From Nitrospirota bacterium (GTDB lineage: Bacteria > Nitrospirota > Thermodesulfovibrionia > Thermodesulfovibrionales > UBA6898), in contig JAJRYC010000004.1 of the NCBI GenBank assembly GCA_024275975.1, positions 17,837 through 81,836 of the forward strand: a stretch of 64,000 nucleotides of DNA, written 5' to 3'. A model generated the notes under the pieces. It ran no database searches, was not told where the DNA came from, and saw nothing but the letters and a program-made list of their open reading frames with translations. Positions 1-7,531 of this stretch are shown here, piece after piece. The position numbers and the translations under genes are program-made. How positions within the stretch are numbered: the stretch's first letter is position 1; every line of letters begins with the position of its first letter.

Positions 1-1
1 A

Positions 2-337
2 GCAATAGACGAATTATCCCGTGGTAATTTCAGACTTACTGTTAACAGGGCTTATTATTCAGTCTTTTATGCAATGAGATCCTTTCTTGCACTGGCAAAT
101 AAGGATTCGTCAAAACACTCCGGAGTTATCTCTATGTTCAATCAATATTTCATAAAAACTGGTATTGTTTCGGAAATCAGCTTCAAGTCCATTCAGTCCC
201 TCATGGATCTGAGGCACGAGAGTGATTATCAGGATTTCGCTGAAATAACAGAAGAGGAAGCTGTGGGGGCTGTGCAAACTGCCCACATTGTCATTACTCC
301 TCTAAAACAGTCATTAGAAAAACTTCTGGAAGAATAA
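2..337 (+). CDS. HEPN-domain protein, 5' end missing
   Basis: The frame is open from base 2 and runs into the first ATG at 74 without a stop, so the gene begins outside the window. The upstream residues read as a HEPN helix (NRAYYSVFYAMRSFLA), followed by the KHSG segment and an RHESDYQDF helix. This is the pattern of small HEPN proteins (UPF0332 type), which usually pair with an upstream MNT nucleotidyltransferase in toxin-antitoxin modules. The partner would lie left of the window. No obvious RxxxxH RNase motif is visible in the remaining part. Its place beside other toxin-antitoxin genes and repeats fits an accessory region. Confidence 0.75.
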   Translation, partial: AIDELSRGNFRLTVNRAYYSVFYAMRSFLALANKDSSKHSGVISMFNQYFIKTGIVSEISFKSIQSLMDLRHESDYQDFAEITEEEAVGAVQTAHIVITPLKQSLEKLLEE

Positions 338-397
338 GCAACTACTTCCCCCTCCGGGGTGGAGGTAGTTAAGGTTTACAGGCTGGAATATTCGACC

Positions 398-532
398 GTT
401 GAACTTACTTTTATGCAGATAAGTGCTGTTTACCGGATAACTCCCCCAGCCACTCTTAAACCTAAGAGGGGAGTAGTCTTCCCACTTAGGCAAAGGGGGA
501 TTTGAGGGGGATTTTATAAATGTCGTCAGTCG
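398..532. repeat. Dispersed repeat family A, copy 1
   Basis: Non-coding sequence with the landmarks CCTAAGAGGGGAGTAGTCTT, GGCAAAGGGGGATTTGAGGG and TTTTATAAATGTCGTCAG. Closely related copies lie at 1707-1821, 3706-3857 and, truncated, at 27715-27805. No open reading frame is conserved between copies, so it behaves as a dispersed intergenic repeat. Confidence 0.8.
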
Positions 533-565
533 GCATCACTCTTCGTCCGAGTCTAAGTTCTAAGT

Positions 566-819
566 TCTCTGCTTTTCTTTGTCCTTAACGCTATGCGCTA
601 TGCTCTCTGCGCTCTGCTTTTCTTCAGTCCTTAACGCTATGCGCTATGCTCTTTGCGCTCTGCTTTTCTTTAGTCCTTAACGCTATGCGCTATGCTCTTT
701 GCGCTCTGCTTTTCTTTAGTCCTTAACGCTATGCGCTATGCTCTCTGCGCTCTGCTTTTCTTCAGTCCTTAACGCTATGCGCTATGCTCTTTGCGCTCTG
801 CTTTTCTTTAGTCCTTAAC
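566..819. repeat. 46-bp tandem repeat, five full units
   Basis: The unit begins TCCTTAACGCTATGCGCTAT and recurs at 582, 628, 674, 720 and 766, exactly 46 bp apart, with partial units on both sides. The units differ by only a few substitutions (CTCTCTG versus CTCTTTG, TTCAG versus TTTAG). Within each unit there is a lower-order CTATGCG/CTCTGCG pattern. The adjoining units have no unique spacers, so this is not CRISPR. The same low-complexity vocabulary recurs at about 3480-3540 and 23640-23690. Confidence 0.9.
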
Positions 820-934
820 TCTATGCTTTTGTCCGTCCGTTAACGTTGAACATTGAACCCCGAACGTTGAACTTCTTTTATGCTCTCTGCGCTTTGCTTT
901 TCCTCCCCTTCCTTGCACCTACGGGGTGGAGGTA
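811..934. repeat. 124-bp exact duplicate (partner 3891-4014)
   Basis: This block is identical base for base to 3891-4014 (constant offset 3080). It contains TTAACGTTGAACATTGAACC and ends in CACCTACGGGGTGGAGGTA. It overlaps the last partial unit of the 46-bp tandem array. No gene is seen in either copy. The perfect identity implies recent duplication or gene conversion, and the two copies bracket the first CRISPR array and the toxin-antitoxin genes. Confidence 0.9.
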
Positions 935-1123
935 GTTGTGGTGGTGGCTGACTTGAATATTCGACAAAGAATTGTATAATAGGAGAAAAAAAGAAGCCTG
1001 ACATTGATGAAGACAACGCATTTATTATATAGTCCATTCAGGACCCCTGTTGATAAGTTGTTAATAACTTATTTTGAGAAGGAGGTTCTGAATTTTTGCG
1101 ATATTCGCTCTTTGAAATCAATG

Positions 1124-1132
1124 TGTTATAAT
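1124..1132 (+). promoter_or_regulatory. Extended -10 promoter of CRISPR array 1
   Basis: TGTTATAAT is an extended -10 element ending 6 bp before the first repeat, so transcription should begin at or just inside repeat 1. No good -35 is visible, which extended -10 promoters can tolerate. The preceding A+T-rich stretch (about 1030-1123) is the likely leader. The segment GCTCTTTGA at 1108 recurs as GGCTCTTTGA in the leader of array 2. Confidence 0.55.
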
Positions 1133-1138
1133 GTAAGA

Positions 1139-1510
1139 GTCAGAGATGACATCCTTGTCGGCAGGGACTGAAACCCATGAAGTTCAAAATATCGTAGATA
1201 CCGTCCGTCAGAGATGACATCCTTGTCGGCAGGGACTGAAACCATATTTTTGTTATCATAAACATTTAACAGCCAGTCAGAGATGACATCCTTGTCGGCA
1301 GGGACTGAAACTGTAATCCCCTCAAGGAGATTACGTTCATTTGTCAGAGATGACATCCTTGTCGGCAGGGACTGAAACATTCTGTTGGTATCATAATTAC
1401 CCCTCCTAATTTGTCAGAGATGACATCCTTGTCGGCAGGGACTGAAACCCATCTCTTTTGAATGTTTTTCTTTCAGTTTGTCAGAGATGACATCCTTGTC
1501 GACAGGGACT
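1139..1510 (+). CRISPR. CRISPR array 1: 36-bp repeat, 6 repeats, 5 spacers
   Basis: Repeats start at 1139, 1207, 1276, 1343, 1413 and 1480. Each begins GTCAGAGATGACATCC and ends CAGGGACTGAAAC. The spacers are unique and 31-34 bp long. The last repeat has a G-to-A change (TCGACAGGG) and stops after GGGACT, lacking the final GAAAC, which marks the old, leader-distal end. The array therefore reads on the + strand from a leader on its left. Cleavage eight bases before each spacer would give the tag ACTGAAAC, the same as in array 2. No cas genes specific to this repeat are in the window. The array is an outlier of the cas locus about 2.8 kb upstream of cas10. Confidence 0.97.
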
Positions 1511-1569
1511 CACCACCGCCCATACGTGGAATGCACCAATGCGACTCTGACCAGCACTCATTGAAAATA

Positions 1570-1635
1570 CTGGATTCTCGATGTAAGTCCTCGCGAGAGT
1601 CGCGGCGACCCGCTCAAAAGAACACGGGAATGACG
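1570..1635. repeat. Dispersed repeat family B, copy 1
   Basis: Sequence with CTGGATTCTCGATGTAAGTC, a CGCGAGAGTCGCG palindromic core and GGAATGACG. It matches 63710-63775 with a handful of substitutions. The family copy sits directly after the degenerate last repeat of CRISPR array 1. It resembles the short intergenic repeats ending in GGAATGACG that are common in some bacterial genomes. Confidence 0.75.
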
Positions 1636-1706
1636 GCCTAATCAGGTCAATCGCAGGTAGAAATCCAGGGACTTCTACCTGCACCTACGGGGTGCACGGA
1701 GACAAC

Positions 1707-1821
1707 TGCAAACTACCAATTTACCGGGTAACTACCCCTACCCCCGGCTGAACCTGAGAGGGAAGTAATCTTCCCACTTTGGCAAAGGGGGATTTGAGGG
1801 GGATTTTATAAATGTCGTCAG
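1707..1821. repeat. Dispersed repeat family A, copy 2
   Basis: A diverged copy of the 398-532 element, carrying GGCAAAGGGGGATTTGAGGG and TTTTATAAATGTCGTCAG. From here to about 2090 no convincing gene is seen; the stretch holds more CTATGCG/TTGAACG low-complexity sequence. Confidence 0.7.
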
Positions 1822-2092
1822 CGGGTGTAGCTTTCCGTCCTGATTTTCTGTTTCCGGTCCGTTACGCTCTGCGCCATGCGCTCTGCTTTTGTTTGAACGT
1901 TGAACTTCTTTTATCCGTTACGCTTTGCGGTTCTTCCCCTTCGGGGTGAATGAGGCGACCGTCTTTCTTTATGATATACTATAAAAACAACGGATAATAA
2001 GGTATAAGGAATGTCTTCCATTGAAAAACAGGAGAACTTCCGGGGAAATTGATTGATCAAAGGAGCCTTTTACTGCTCTTCAGGAGACTGAA

Positions 2093-2217
2093 ATGCTGGC
2101 GGTTGAAATCAGCACGGAAATACAGAGCTGCAAAGAGAAGGGTGTTGATTGGAAGAGATTAAATCGAAGATAGCTGTTGTTAACGAGAGGCTAAGAAGAC
2201 ATGTTAAGAGGAGGTGA
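2093..2217 (+). pseudogene. Degenerate coding fragment
   Basis: An ATG at 2093 with AGGAG upstream opens a short frame (MLAVEISTEIQSCKEKG), which then continues better in another frame (EEIKSKIAVVNERLRRHVKRR) ending at TGA 2215-2217. The two halves look like one small charged helical protein broken by a frameshift near 2150. Its stop overlaps the ribosome-binding site (AGGAGGTG) of the next small gene. I do not recognise the family. Confidence 0.25.
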
Positions 2218-2221
2218 AAAA

Positions 2222-2544
2222 ATGGAACAAACATTAGAAAAGGTGTCACGTCCCAGGTAACGGAGACCGGTTCAATCCCAGGTAACGGAGAAGACGCCCT
2301 TATCTCTCAGGCAATTTCTAAAATGCTGGATTACAAGATACAACAATACAATAAAGAGATAAAGAGACTCGATAGAGCTTTGAGGAAGTTTGAACGCCTG
2401 GACAATAAAGACTCATCCGTTTTTTTTGAAGAGTTTAAGAAGGGCAGACTTCGAGATAATATGGATTTTATTGAGTGGGCTTCTCTTTATCAGATGCGAA
2501 GCAACCTCATTGAAAAAAAGGTAGAACTTGAAGGTAAAAATTAG
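2222..2544 (+). pseudogene. Small helical antitoxin-like protein, frameshifted
   Basis: ATG 2222 has a strong AGGAGGTG ribosome-binding site but reads only MEQTLEK before running into a stop. The +1 frame is open from there through GEDALISQAISKMLDYK to ENLIEKK-type helices and a TAG at 2542-2544. One extra A in the AAAA run at 2238-2241 would join the two, giving a protein of about 107 residues. The C-terminal part is charged and alpha-helical. Because the next reading frame starts on the following base and resembles a TumE-type toxin, this is probably its antitoxin (TumA-like). That assignment is contextual. A 16-bp direct repeat (2251-2266 and 2276-2291) lies in the N-terminal part. Confidence 0.4.
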
Positions 2545-2646
2545 GTGGTAGGGAAATATTTTGATGACTTACTTCAGGAGCTTTTTATAAGTCGTGCTAT
2601 ATCTTCTTTCAAGATATTGAGGCAAGACAGTAGATTTTCTTATTGA
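2545..2646 (+). pseudogene. N-terminal fragment of a TumE/DUF6516-like toxin
   Basis: A GTG immediately follows the stop of the previous gene and opens a 33-residue frame with YFDDLLQELFISRAISSFKI and LRQDSRFSY. This looks like the start of DUF6516/TumE toxins, in which a helix ending in a buried FRIL-type strand is followed by a YIRV strand. The rest of the toxin (usually about 100 residues or more) is missing, so this is a truncated remnant. Identification rests on pattern recall only. Confidence 0.35.
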
Positions 2647-2874
2647 CAGAAGTGGTAGTATTCTGGCGTAATCTGGAGAGTCTGGAGGGTAAGTTTTTAG
2701 GCTAAAAAGCGGAAAAGTTTTGCATAGTGTGCAACAACATCCCTGTAGTTCTCTTTTGCATTCTTTAATTTCAAACTTGTTGAACCGACCGGCATCTTCA
2801 TCCAGGTTTTCCTGGAAAAGGAGACGATTACGGAGCTGTTATGATAATATTTTATTAGGAGGAGGTGAATTATT

Positions 2875-3087
2875 ATGTTAGTTAAAATAGACACATATTT
2901 TGATGGGGAATACTGGTGTGCAAAAGGAATTACCGAGGATATATTCACACAAGGTGAGACCTATGATGCATTATTGAAGAATATAAGAGAGGCAGTAAGT
3001 TTGCATTTTGAAGATATAATCAACCGGGGCAAGACATTGGAAATACTTGTTATGTCCGAGATGGAGGTTGGACGCAGTGTCGCCTAA
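2875..3087 (+). CDS. hicB: HicB-family antitoxin
   Basis: A 70-residue protein with the HicB partial RNase H fold pattern: an N-terminal strand (VKIDTYFDGEYWCAKGI), the THGET-like segment FTQGETYDALLKNI, and the helix REAVSLHFEDI. A strong GGAGGAGGTG ribosome-binding site precedes the ATG. HicB neutralises HicA and represses the operon in known systems. The short form here lacks an evident C-terminal DNA-binding domain. Its last codons overlap the start of hicA, the usual gene arrangement for coupled translation (hicB first). Confidence 0.8.
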   Translation: MLVKIDTYFDGEYWCAKGITEDIFTQGETYDALLKNIREAVSLHFEDIINRGKTLEILVMSEMEVGRSVA

Positions 3088-3325
3088 GCTGCCGGAGGTC
3101 AGCGGAGAAAAATTGGTAAAACTTCTTAATAAGCTGGGCTACCAGGTTATCAGGCAACGGGGGAGTCACATCCGGCTGAGCAAGGCAACTGCTTCAGGAA
3201 AGCATAACATTACCGTACCAAATCATAAAATAATCGCAAAGGGGACATTGAATGATATTTTCACAAAGGCAGGGTTGTGGAATAACATGTCAAGAGACGA
3301 ATTGATAAAGATGTTGAAGAAATAG
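3077..3325 (+). CDS. hicA: HicA-family mRNA interferase toxin
   Basis: An 82-residue protein starting at GTG 3077, which has GGAGG at the right distance and overlaps hicB by 11 bases. It contains the HicA double-stranded RNA-binding-like fold pattern: SGEKLVKLLNKLGYQVIRQ followed by RGSHIRL. The histidine of GSH is the catalytic residue in known HicA toxins. The later segment TVPNHKIIAKGTLNDIF is also typical. An earlier ATG at 3047 is in frame but would overlap hicB by 41 bases and lacks a good ribosome-binding site. It appears intact. Confidence 0.85.
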   Translation: MSPKLPEVSGEKLVKLLNKLGYQVIRQRGSHIRLSKATASGKHNITVPNHKIIAKGTLNDIFTKAGLWNNMSRDELIKMLKK

Positions 3326-3369
3326 AGATTATAGCAATGGTAGTATTTTGGTGTAATCTGGAGAACCAA

Positions 3370-3731
3370 GGCTCTTTTTTTGGCTTTAACGCTCTGCGCT
3401 ATGCCTTTCATTCATTCCCCTTTGATAATTTCAGGGATGATTCCGAGGCTGAACACGTTAAGAATTCAAGACTGTTTGAGCTTTTTTTTCGTCCTTAGTC
3501 CGTTACGCTATGCGCTTTGCTCTCTGCGCTATGCTTTTTTATCGGGCAGACCGGAAGCAGACCGTTAAAAAAGAATGGCGGGGCGCATTTTCTTGGTTCC
3601 GTTCTTTATGTCTTTGTTCTTGCTATGCGTCTTTATCCGTTGCGCTGTTGCTTCTTAAAGAACCGGGGGAAGGGGCGGAGTCCCATTTAATCAGATAACT
3701 CCTTGAACTACCTGTTTACCGGCTAACTCCC
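3370..3731. repeat. Dispersed repeat family C, copy 1 (362 bp)
   Basis: About 95% identical by eye to 23519-23894. Landmarks are TGGCTTTAACGCTCTGCGCT, GATTCCGAGGCTGAAC and AAGAACCGGGGGAAGGGGCG. The copies differ by single bases and by a short CTATGCG-type insertion in the second. Short open frames in it are not conserved in a coding way. This copy lacks the inverted repeats that flank the second copy. Confidence 0.9.
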
Positions 3732-3857
3732 CCTACCCCTCTTAACCCTAAGAGGGGAGTAATTCACCCTCCATTTAAGTTAAAGTCAGGCCAATAGCAA
3801 GTAATCTTCCCACTTAGGCAAAGGGGGATTTGAGGGGGATTTTATAAATGTCGTCAT
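3706..3857. repeat. Dispersed repeat family A, copy 3, with insertion
   Basis: Matches the 398-532 element (CTCTTAACCCTAAGAGGGGA, GGCAAAGGGGGATTTGAGGG, TTTTATAAATGTCGTCA) but is split by about 40 bases (roughly 3762-3802) not found in copies 1 and 2. It overlaps the right end of repeat family C. Confidence 0.7.
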
Positions 3858-3890
3858 TTTGTATTGTTTTTCATCCCAGGTCGTGTCTTT

Positions 3891-4014
3891 GTCCTTAACT
3901 CTATGCTTTTGTCCGTCCGTTAACGTTGAACATTGAACCCCGAACGTTGAACTTCTTTTATGCTCTCTGCGCTTTGCTTTTCCTCCCCTTCCTTGCACCT
4001 ACGGGGTGGAGGTA
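3891..4014. repeat. 124-bp exact duplicate (partner 811-934)
   Basis: Base-for-base copy of 811-934. It ends just upstream of the cas operon promoter. No gene is seen between hicA and this point (3326-4050); the interval is a stack of repeat copies. Confidence 0.9.
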
Positions 4015-4050
4015 TTGAGGGGATACCAGCTATAGCGGGTGTTTTTTCCA

Positions 4051-4080
4051 TTGACAATAATGGTAGTATTTTGCTATACA
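4051..4080 (+). promoter_or_regulatory. Probable promoter of the type III-D cas operon
   Basis: A perfect TTGACA -35 (4051-4056) is followed after 18 bp by TATACA (4075-4080), preceded by TG to give an extended -10. Transcription would begin near 4087, leaving a 5' untranslated region of about 235 bases before cas10. The segment between the boxes (TGGTAGTATTTTG) matches part of a 27-bp motif repeated at 2653-2679 and 3338-3364. No repressor gene or operator is obvious next to it. Confidence 0.55.
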
Positions 4081-4196
4081 CATAAAGGTACAGATCGAGA
4101 CTCTTTTGGAAGCTTCATTCGCATCTAAAAATTATTACAACATCAATTAACAGCGGGGACATCAGTAATTTTTTCACAAAAGGAGGCGGAATCCAA

Positions 4197-4307
4197 TTGA
4201 GTGCGTTGGACGGGGATAACAGCGAGGGTGGAATGGGAGCACCAAAAATTAAATTTTTGCTCAGGCGTCTGGTCAATCATATAAGTTTCATAAATGCAAG
4301 ACAGTGA
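4197..4307 (+). CDS. Possible small ORF upstream of cas10
   Basis: A TTG start with GGAGG about 10 bases upstream opens a 36-codon frame ending ARQ, TGA at 4305-4307. The frame is in fact open back to 4086 (SRLFWKLHSHLKIITTSIN and onward), so it could be the tail of a longer degraded gene. It is basic and contains FLLRRLVNHISFINARQ. I cannot assign a family. It ends 15 bases before cas10 and would be cotranscribed with it. Confidence 0.22.
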   Translation: MSALDGDNSEGGMGAPKIKFLLRRLVNHISFINARQ

Positions 4308-4322
4308 TGGAGAGGTAGTTTT

Positions 4323-5747
4323 ATGACTTTGGAATATCTTGTTTCACTAGACATGAAAGGCATTCACGATTACATCTTTGGCACAAACAAGTTAAGAGAG
4401 ATACGCGGGGCCAGTGTCCTTCTTGACAGATTGAACAGAGAAACTCCCTTGAACGAACTCTGTAGTGGGAAGTATGGGCAACAGGGGCAGGATTGGATCC
4501 CTATAGTTTTGGGCGGTGGTAATATAAAGGTTCTTTTTAGAGATAAAGCTAAGACTGAAAAATTCAAAAACTTCCTGGAAGTTAGCTTTAGAAAACAAAC
4601 CTTTGGTTCCAAGGTTAGTGTTACAGTCAGTGAAAAAAATGGTGATAATGACAAACAATGGCTTAAGAGGATTGGAAGAGAAATCCAAAGAGAAAAGTTC
4701 CTTCGGGGAGAACAAAACCAGATTATGGCTTGCAGTTTCTTCAAAGCATGTAAGGCATGCGGACTCTATCCTGCAGAGCATCCAGATACCCGCATTAAAA
4801 AAATCCGGTACATTTGTAAATCCTGCTACAAAAAGATTGAAGAATCAGAAAAGTATAAGAATCTAGAGATTTACAAAGAGCTATCAAAGACGAGAAATGA
4901 GTTAAAGCTTCCAAGGGAATTTAGCGAGATCGGAAAAGAATCGAAACCCGAAGGATATATGGGGTTTATCTATGCAGATGCAAACAGAATGGGCGAGTAT
5001 CTGTCAAAAATAAAAACGTTTAATGACCTGGAGAATTTCAGCGCTGATATCCACAAAAGCAATTTAGATGCTACTGTTTCTGCAATAAGTAATAATTTTG
5101 ACAGTAACTATTTACCTGTTCAGGTAATACTTGCAGGAGGTGATGACCTGATTCTTGCATTGCCGGCAGATAAAGCAATAGATGTGGCAATAGATTTCTG
5201 TGGTAACTTCAATATAAATCTTTCTCATCGTGAGATATCAACTTCTGCTGCAATAGTGATCTGCCACGACAGTCTTCCCATAAAAAACATCCTTGATGTT
5301 GCAGAGTCTCTCCTCAAGAATGCGAAACTTGAAAGCAGAAATAATGGCGGTGGAACTTATATAGACTTCATTGTTACAAGCGGTTCTGCCCTTGAGGACC
5401 CTATTTTGAAGAGAGAAAGGGAATTAACAATTCGGGATAGCGGTGTTCATCGCGTTACAAAACGTCCATATTCACATGAAGACATAAAGATATTGCGAGA
5501 TAATGTCAAAGCTTTGAAAAAAAATAATTTTCCAAAAAATAAACTCCGAATGCTATATGAGTGTCTCTTCAGTGGACACGATCGGTCAATGCTTGATGCC
5601 TATTATTTCAAGACGAGACTGAGTGAGAGGCATAGGGAGCTGATGAATGGGCTGAAGCTTGATTTATTTCCCTGGCAGCAAAAAGAGTTGAGTGAATATA
5701 CAACCATAATTGCTGATATTGTAGAACTATACGAGTTCATACATTGA
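4323..5747 (+). CDS. cas10: Type III-D Cas10, HD-less, with GGDD cyclase motif
   Basis: Large subunit of the type III effector complex. Its second palm domain makes cyclic oligoadenylates from ATP when target RNA is bound. At 474 residues it is much shorter than most Cas10 proteins, and no N-terminal HD nuclease domain is present. The protein starts directly in the first palm-like domain (GGGNIKVLF). A zinc ribbon follows (C143xxC146 and C165xxC168), then a second palm with DANRMG at about 219-224 and GGDD at 272-275, and a C-terminal helical domain. The intact GGDD and missing HD suggest that immunity depends on signalling rather than on Cas10 DNase. First gene of the operon; the next gene starts 12 bases downstream with AAGGAG overlapping the stop. 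Confidence 0.92.
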   Translation: MTLEYLVSLDMKGIHDYIFGTNKLREIRGASVLLDRLNRETPLNELCSGKYGQQGQDWIPIVLGGGNIKVLFRDKAKTEKFKNFLEVSFRKQTFGSKVSVTVSEKNGDNDKQWLKRIGREIQREKFLRGEQNQIMACSFFKACKACGLYPAEHPDTRIKKIRYICKSCYKKIEESEKYKNLEIYKELSKTRNELKLPREFSEIGKESKPEGYMGFIYADANRMGEYLSKIKTFNDLENFSADIHKSNLDATVSAISNNFDSNYLPVQVILAGGDDLILALPADKAIDVAIDFCGNFNINLSHREISTSAAIVICHDSLPIKNILDVAESLLKNAKLESRNNGGGTYIDFIVTSGSALEDPILKRERELTIRDSGVHRVTKRPYSHEDIKILRDNVKALKKNNFPKNKLRMLYECLFSGHDRSMLDAYYFKTRLSERHRELMNGLKLDLFPWQQKELSEYTTIIADIVELYEFIH

Positions 5748-5759
5748 AGGAGACTTCTG

Positions 5760-6401
5760 ATGGATAAACGCATTGTTAATCTTCAAATGGATATGATCTT
5801 TCTTTCTCCATTTATTGTTGCCAGTGGTTTTGGGCTAGCAGGTATAATTGATTCAACCACAGTTAAAGACAACGACAAGATTGTCTATATTCCTGCTAGT
5901 TCTATTAAAGGCAAGATAAGAAGCGAATTTAAAAAAGTAATGGAATCGTTGGAAATGCCTGTATGCAATAGTATCGTAGCCGACAGACTTGAAATATGTA
6001 AAAATGATGACGTGAAAGATGCCTGTGCCATCTGCAGGATATTCGGGTCAGAATTTTATGACGGGTGTCTTATTTTTGAAGATGCTGTTATGGAGGACAA
6101 AACACGGGAGCTTTTCTCAAGAATAGTAAAAAACAGACCACTCCCTGCATTTCAGTCATCCATCAGATCAGGAATAAAGCTTAACAGATACCTAAAAACA
6201 GCCAAAGAAGGAGCACTGTTTACATTTGAGGGGGTAAATCCCTCGGTTACCTTTAGAGCCTCCTTTTTTGGGTCTTGTTATATAACTGATGAAGAGTACT
6301 CACTGTTTAAAGGCACCATTGAGACCATCACCCATCTTGGCGGCAACAAGGCAGGAGGAATGGGCAGGTGCAATATCAGACTTATTGAGGTTACACCATG
6401 A
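5760..6401 (+). CDS. Cas7-group RAMP (Csm3-like) subunit 1
   Basis: A 213-residue RAMP protein. It has the family signature IPASSIKGKIRSEF at about residue 45, the CAICRIFGSE segment shared by Csm3-type Cas7 subunits, and a C-terminal glycine-rich loop (HLGGNKAGGMGR). Asp31 in IIDSTTVKD occupies the place of the catalytic aspartate of Csm3 backbone subunits, so it may cut target RNA. Several Cas7-like subunits in one operon is the normal III-D layout. It overlaps the next gene by ATGA. It is the smallest of the Cas7-like subunits here; its exact place in the complex cannot be read from sequence. Confidence 0.85.
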   Translation: MDKRIVNLQMDMIFLSPFIVASGFGLAGIIDSTTVKDNDKIVYIPASSIKGKIRSEFKKVMESLEMPVCNSIVADRLEICKNDDVKDACAICRIFGSEFYDGCLIFEDAVMEDKTRELFSRIVKNRPLPAFQSSIRSGIKLNRYLKTAKEGALFTFEGVNPSVTFRASFFGSCYITDEEYSLFKGTIETITHLGGNKAGGMGRCNIRLIEVTP

Positions 6402-7531
6402 AAATACTGTCTATCTCACTTATTGCTAAAAGCCCTTATTCTATGTCTGCATCAAGAGATGTTGGCAATCTGCAGAAAACCCTGGATTTCATCCCTGGTA
6501 CATCACTCAGAGGAGTTTTTGCCAGGTTATGGCTCGAAACCACTAGGTTAGATAATGATTTTAGGGAGATGTTCACTTCCGAAAAGGTCTCTTTTTCTAA
6601 TTTGTACATTAAAGATTCAAAGCCGATTCCAATGTCGGCCTCTTCCTGCAAATATTGCGGCGGATTTCTTGGAGATAAAGATCGGCACGGAGTTGTAGAC
6701 ATATTGCTTCCCCTGATCAGGGAAAAAGAAAATCATATGGATATCCCGGATAAATGTCTACACTGTCAGTTCACGGAAGTCTCTGTGAAGTGTCTATCAC
6801 CAATGAAAAAAATCAAAGGGTACTATGCCATACATCTATCAGATAACTCCTTGAGCAGAATTCAGGTAGACAGACGCCTTATATACAGAACGGCCATATC
6901 CCCTCTAACCGAGACGGCACTTGACAATACCCTTTACAGCCTGGAGGTTGTAGAAAAAGGACAGACGTTTACGGGAGAAATATTTTTTTTCGAAGACAGG
7001 CTTTTCAATATATTCACGGCATTCATTGAAAACCACGAATCCCTTTTTGTCGGGGCTGACAAGTCCTCGGGACTCGGTAAATTTGACATTCTTTCAGTTA
7101 GTGAGACTAAAAGAGTTGCGGAGAATGAGATGATGGCTCGCATTGAAGAGTTCAACCGAAAATTGGCGATTAAAAGCAGCAGGGCCTACTTTTCTGTCAC
7201 ACTACAATCTGATGCCATAACAACCGACAGGTACATGCGTTATAAGAGCTTTGTTGATAAAGAAGATACAGGGATTTCCGGGGCGGAGTTTGTTTTAGGA
7301 ATTGCGGAGACAAGGATTGTTCAGGGATGGAATGCCCTGACAAAACTTCCCAGGGAGGACACTCTGGCGATTGAGAAAGGCTCTGTCTTTGTATTCAGTG
7401 TGAATGATATTGAAAGTGCGATGGACAGCCTTTTAAAACTGGAGGTATCAGGAATTGGCAGACGCAGGGGTGAAGGCTTCGGCAGGGTTACAATATGCGC
7501 CCCCTTTCACCTTGAGAAGGGGATAAAATGA
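6398..7531 (+). CDS. csx10: Csx10-like RAMP (Cas5 group, type III-D)
   Basis: A 377-residue two-domain RAMP. The first domain has FIPGTSLRGVFARLW at about residue 32, a possible metal site made by CKYC and CLHC, and a glycine-rich loop GADKSSGLGKF. The second domain ends in the loop GIGRRRGEGFGRV. The segment RRLIYRTAISPLTETA followed by LYSLEVVEKGQTF is characteristic of Csx10, the signature Cas5-like subunit of III-D, which caps the crRNA 5' end. Start and stop overlap the neighbouring genes by ATGA, so translation is coupled. Confidence 0.85.
   Translation: MKILSISLIAKSPYSMSASRDVGNLQKTLDFIPGTSLRGVFARLWLETTRLDNDFREMFTSEKVSFSNLYIKDSKPIPMSASSCKYCGGFLGDKDRHGVVDILLPLIREKENHMDIPDKCLHCQFTEVSVKCLSPMKKIKGYYAIHLSDNSLSRIQVDRRLIYRTAISPLTETALDNTLYSLEVVEKGQTFTGEIFFFEDRLFNIFTAFIENHESLFVGADKSSGLGKFDILSVSETKRVAENEMMARIEEFNRKLAIKSSRAYFSVTLQSDAITTDRYMRYKSFVDKEDTGISGAEFVLGIAETRIVQGWNALTKLPREDTLAIEKGSVFVFSVNDIESAMDSLLKLEVSGIGRRRGEGFGRVTICAPFHLEKGIK

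Noticed and set aside
566..819. 46-bp tandem repeat as a third CRISPR array
   Set aside because: Units adjoin without unique spacers, and the differences between units are scattered point changes.
1126..1684. Minus-strand frames across CRISPR array 1 with repeated VPADKDVIS segments
   Set aside because: Same artefact of repeat periodicity.
2251..2291. 16-bp direct repeat TCCCAGGTAACGGAGA, 25 bp apart, as an attachment site or regulatory repeat
   Set aside because: Only two copies inside a frame that appears coding; no integrase or flanking element supports an att site.
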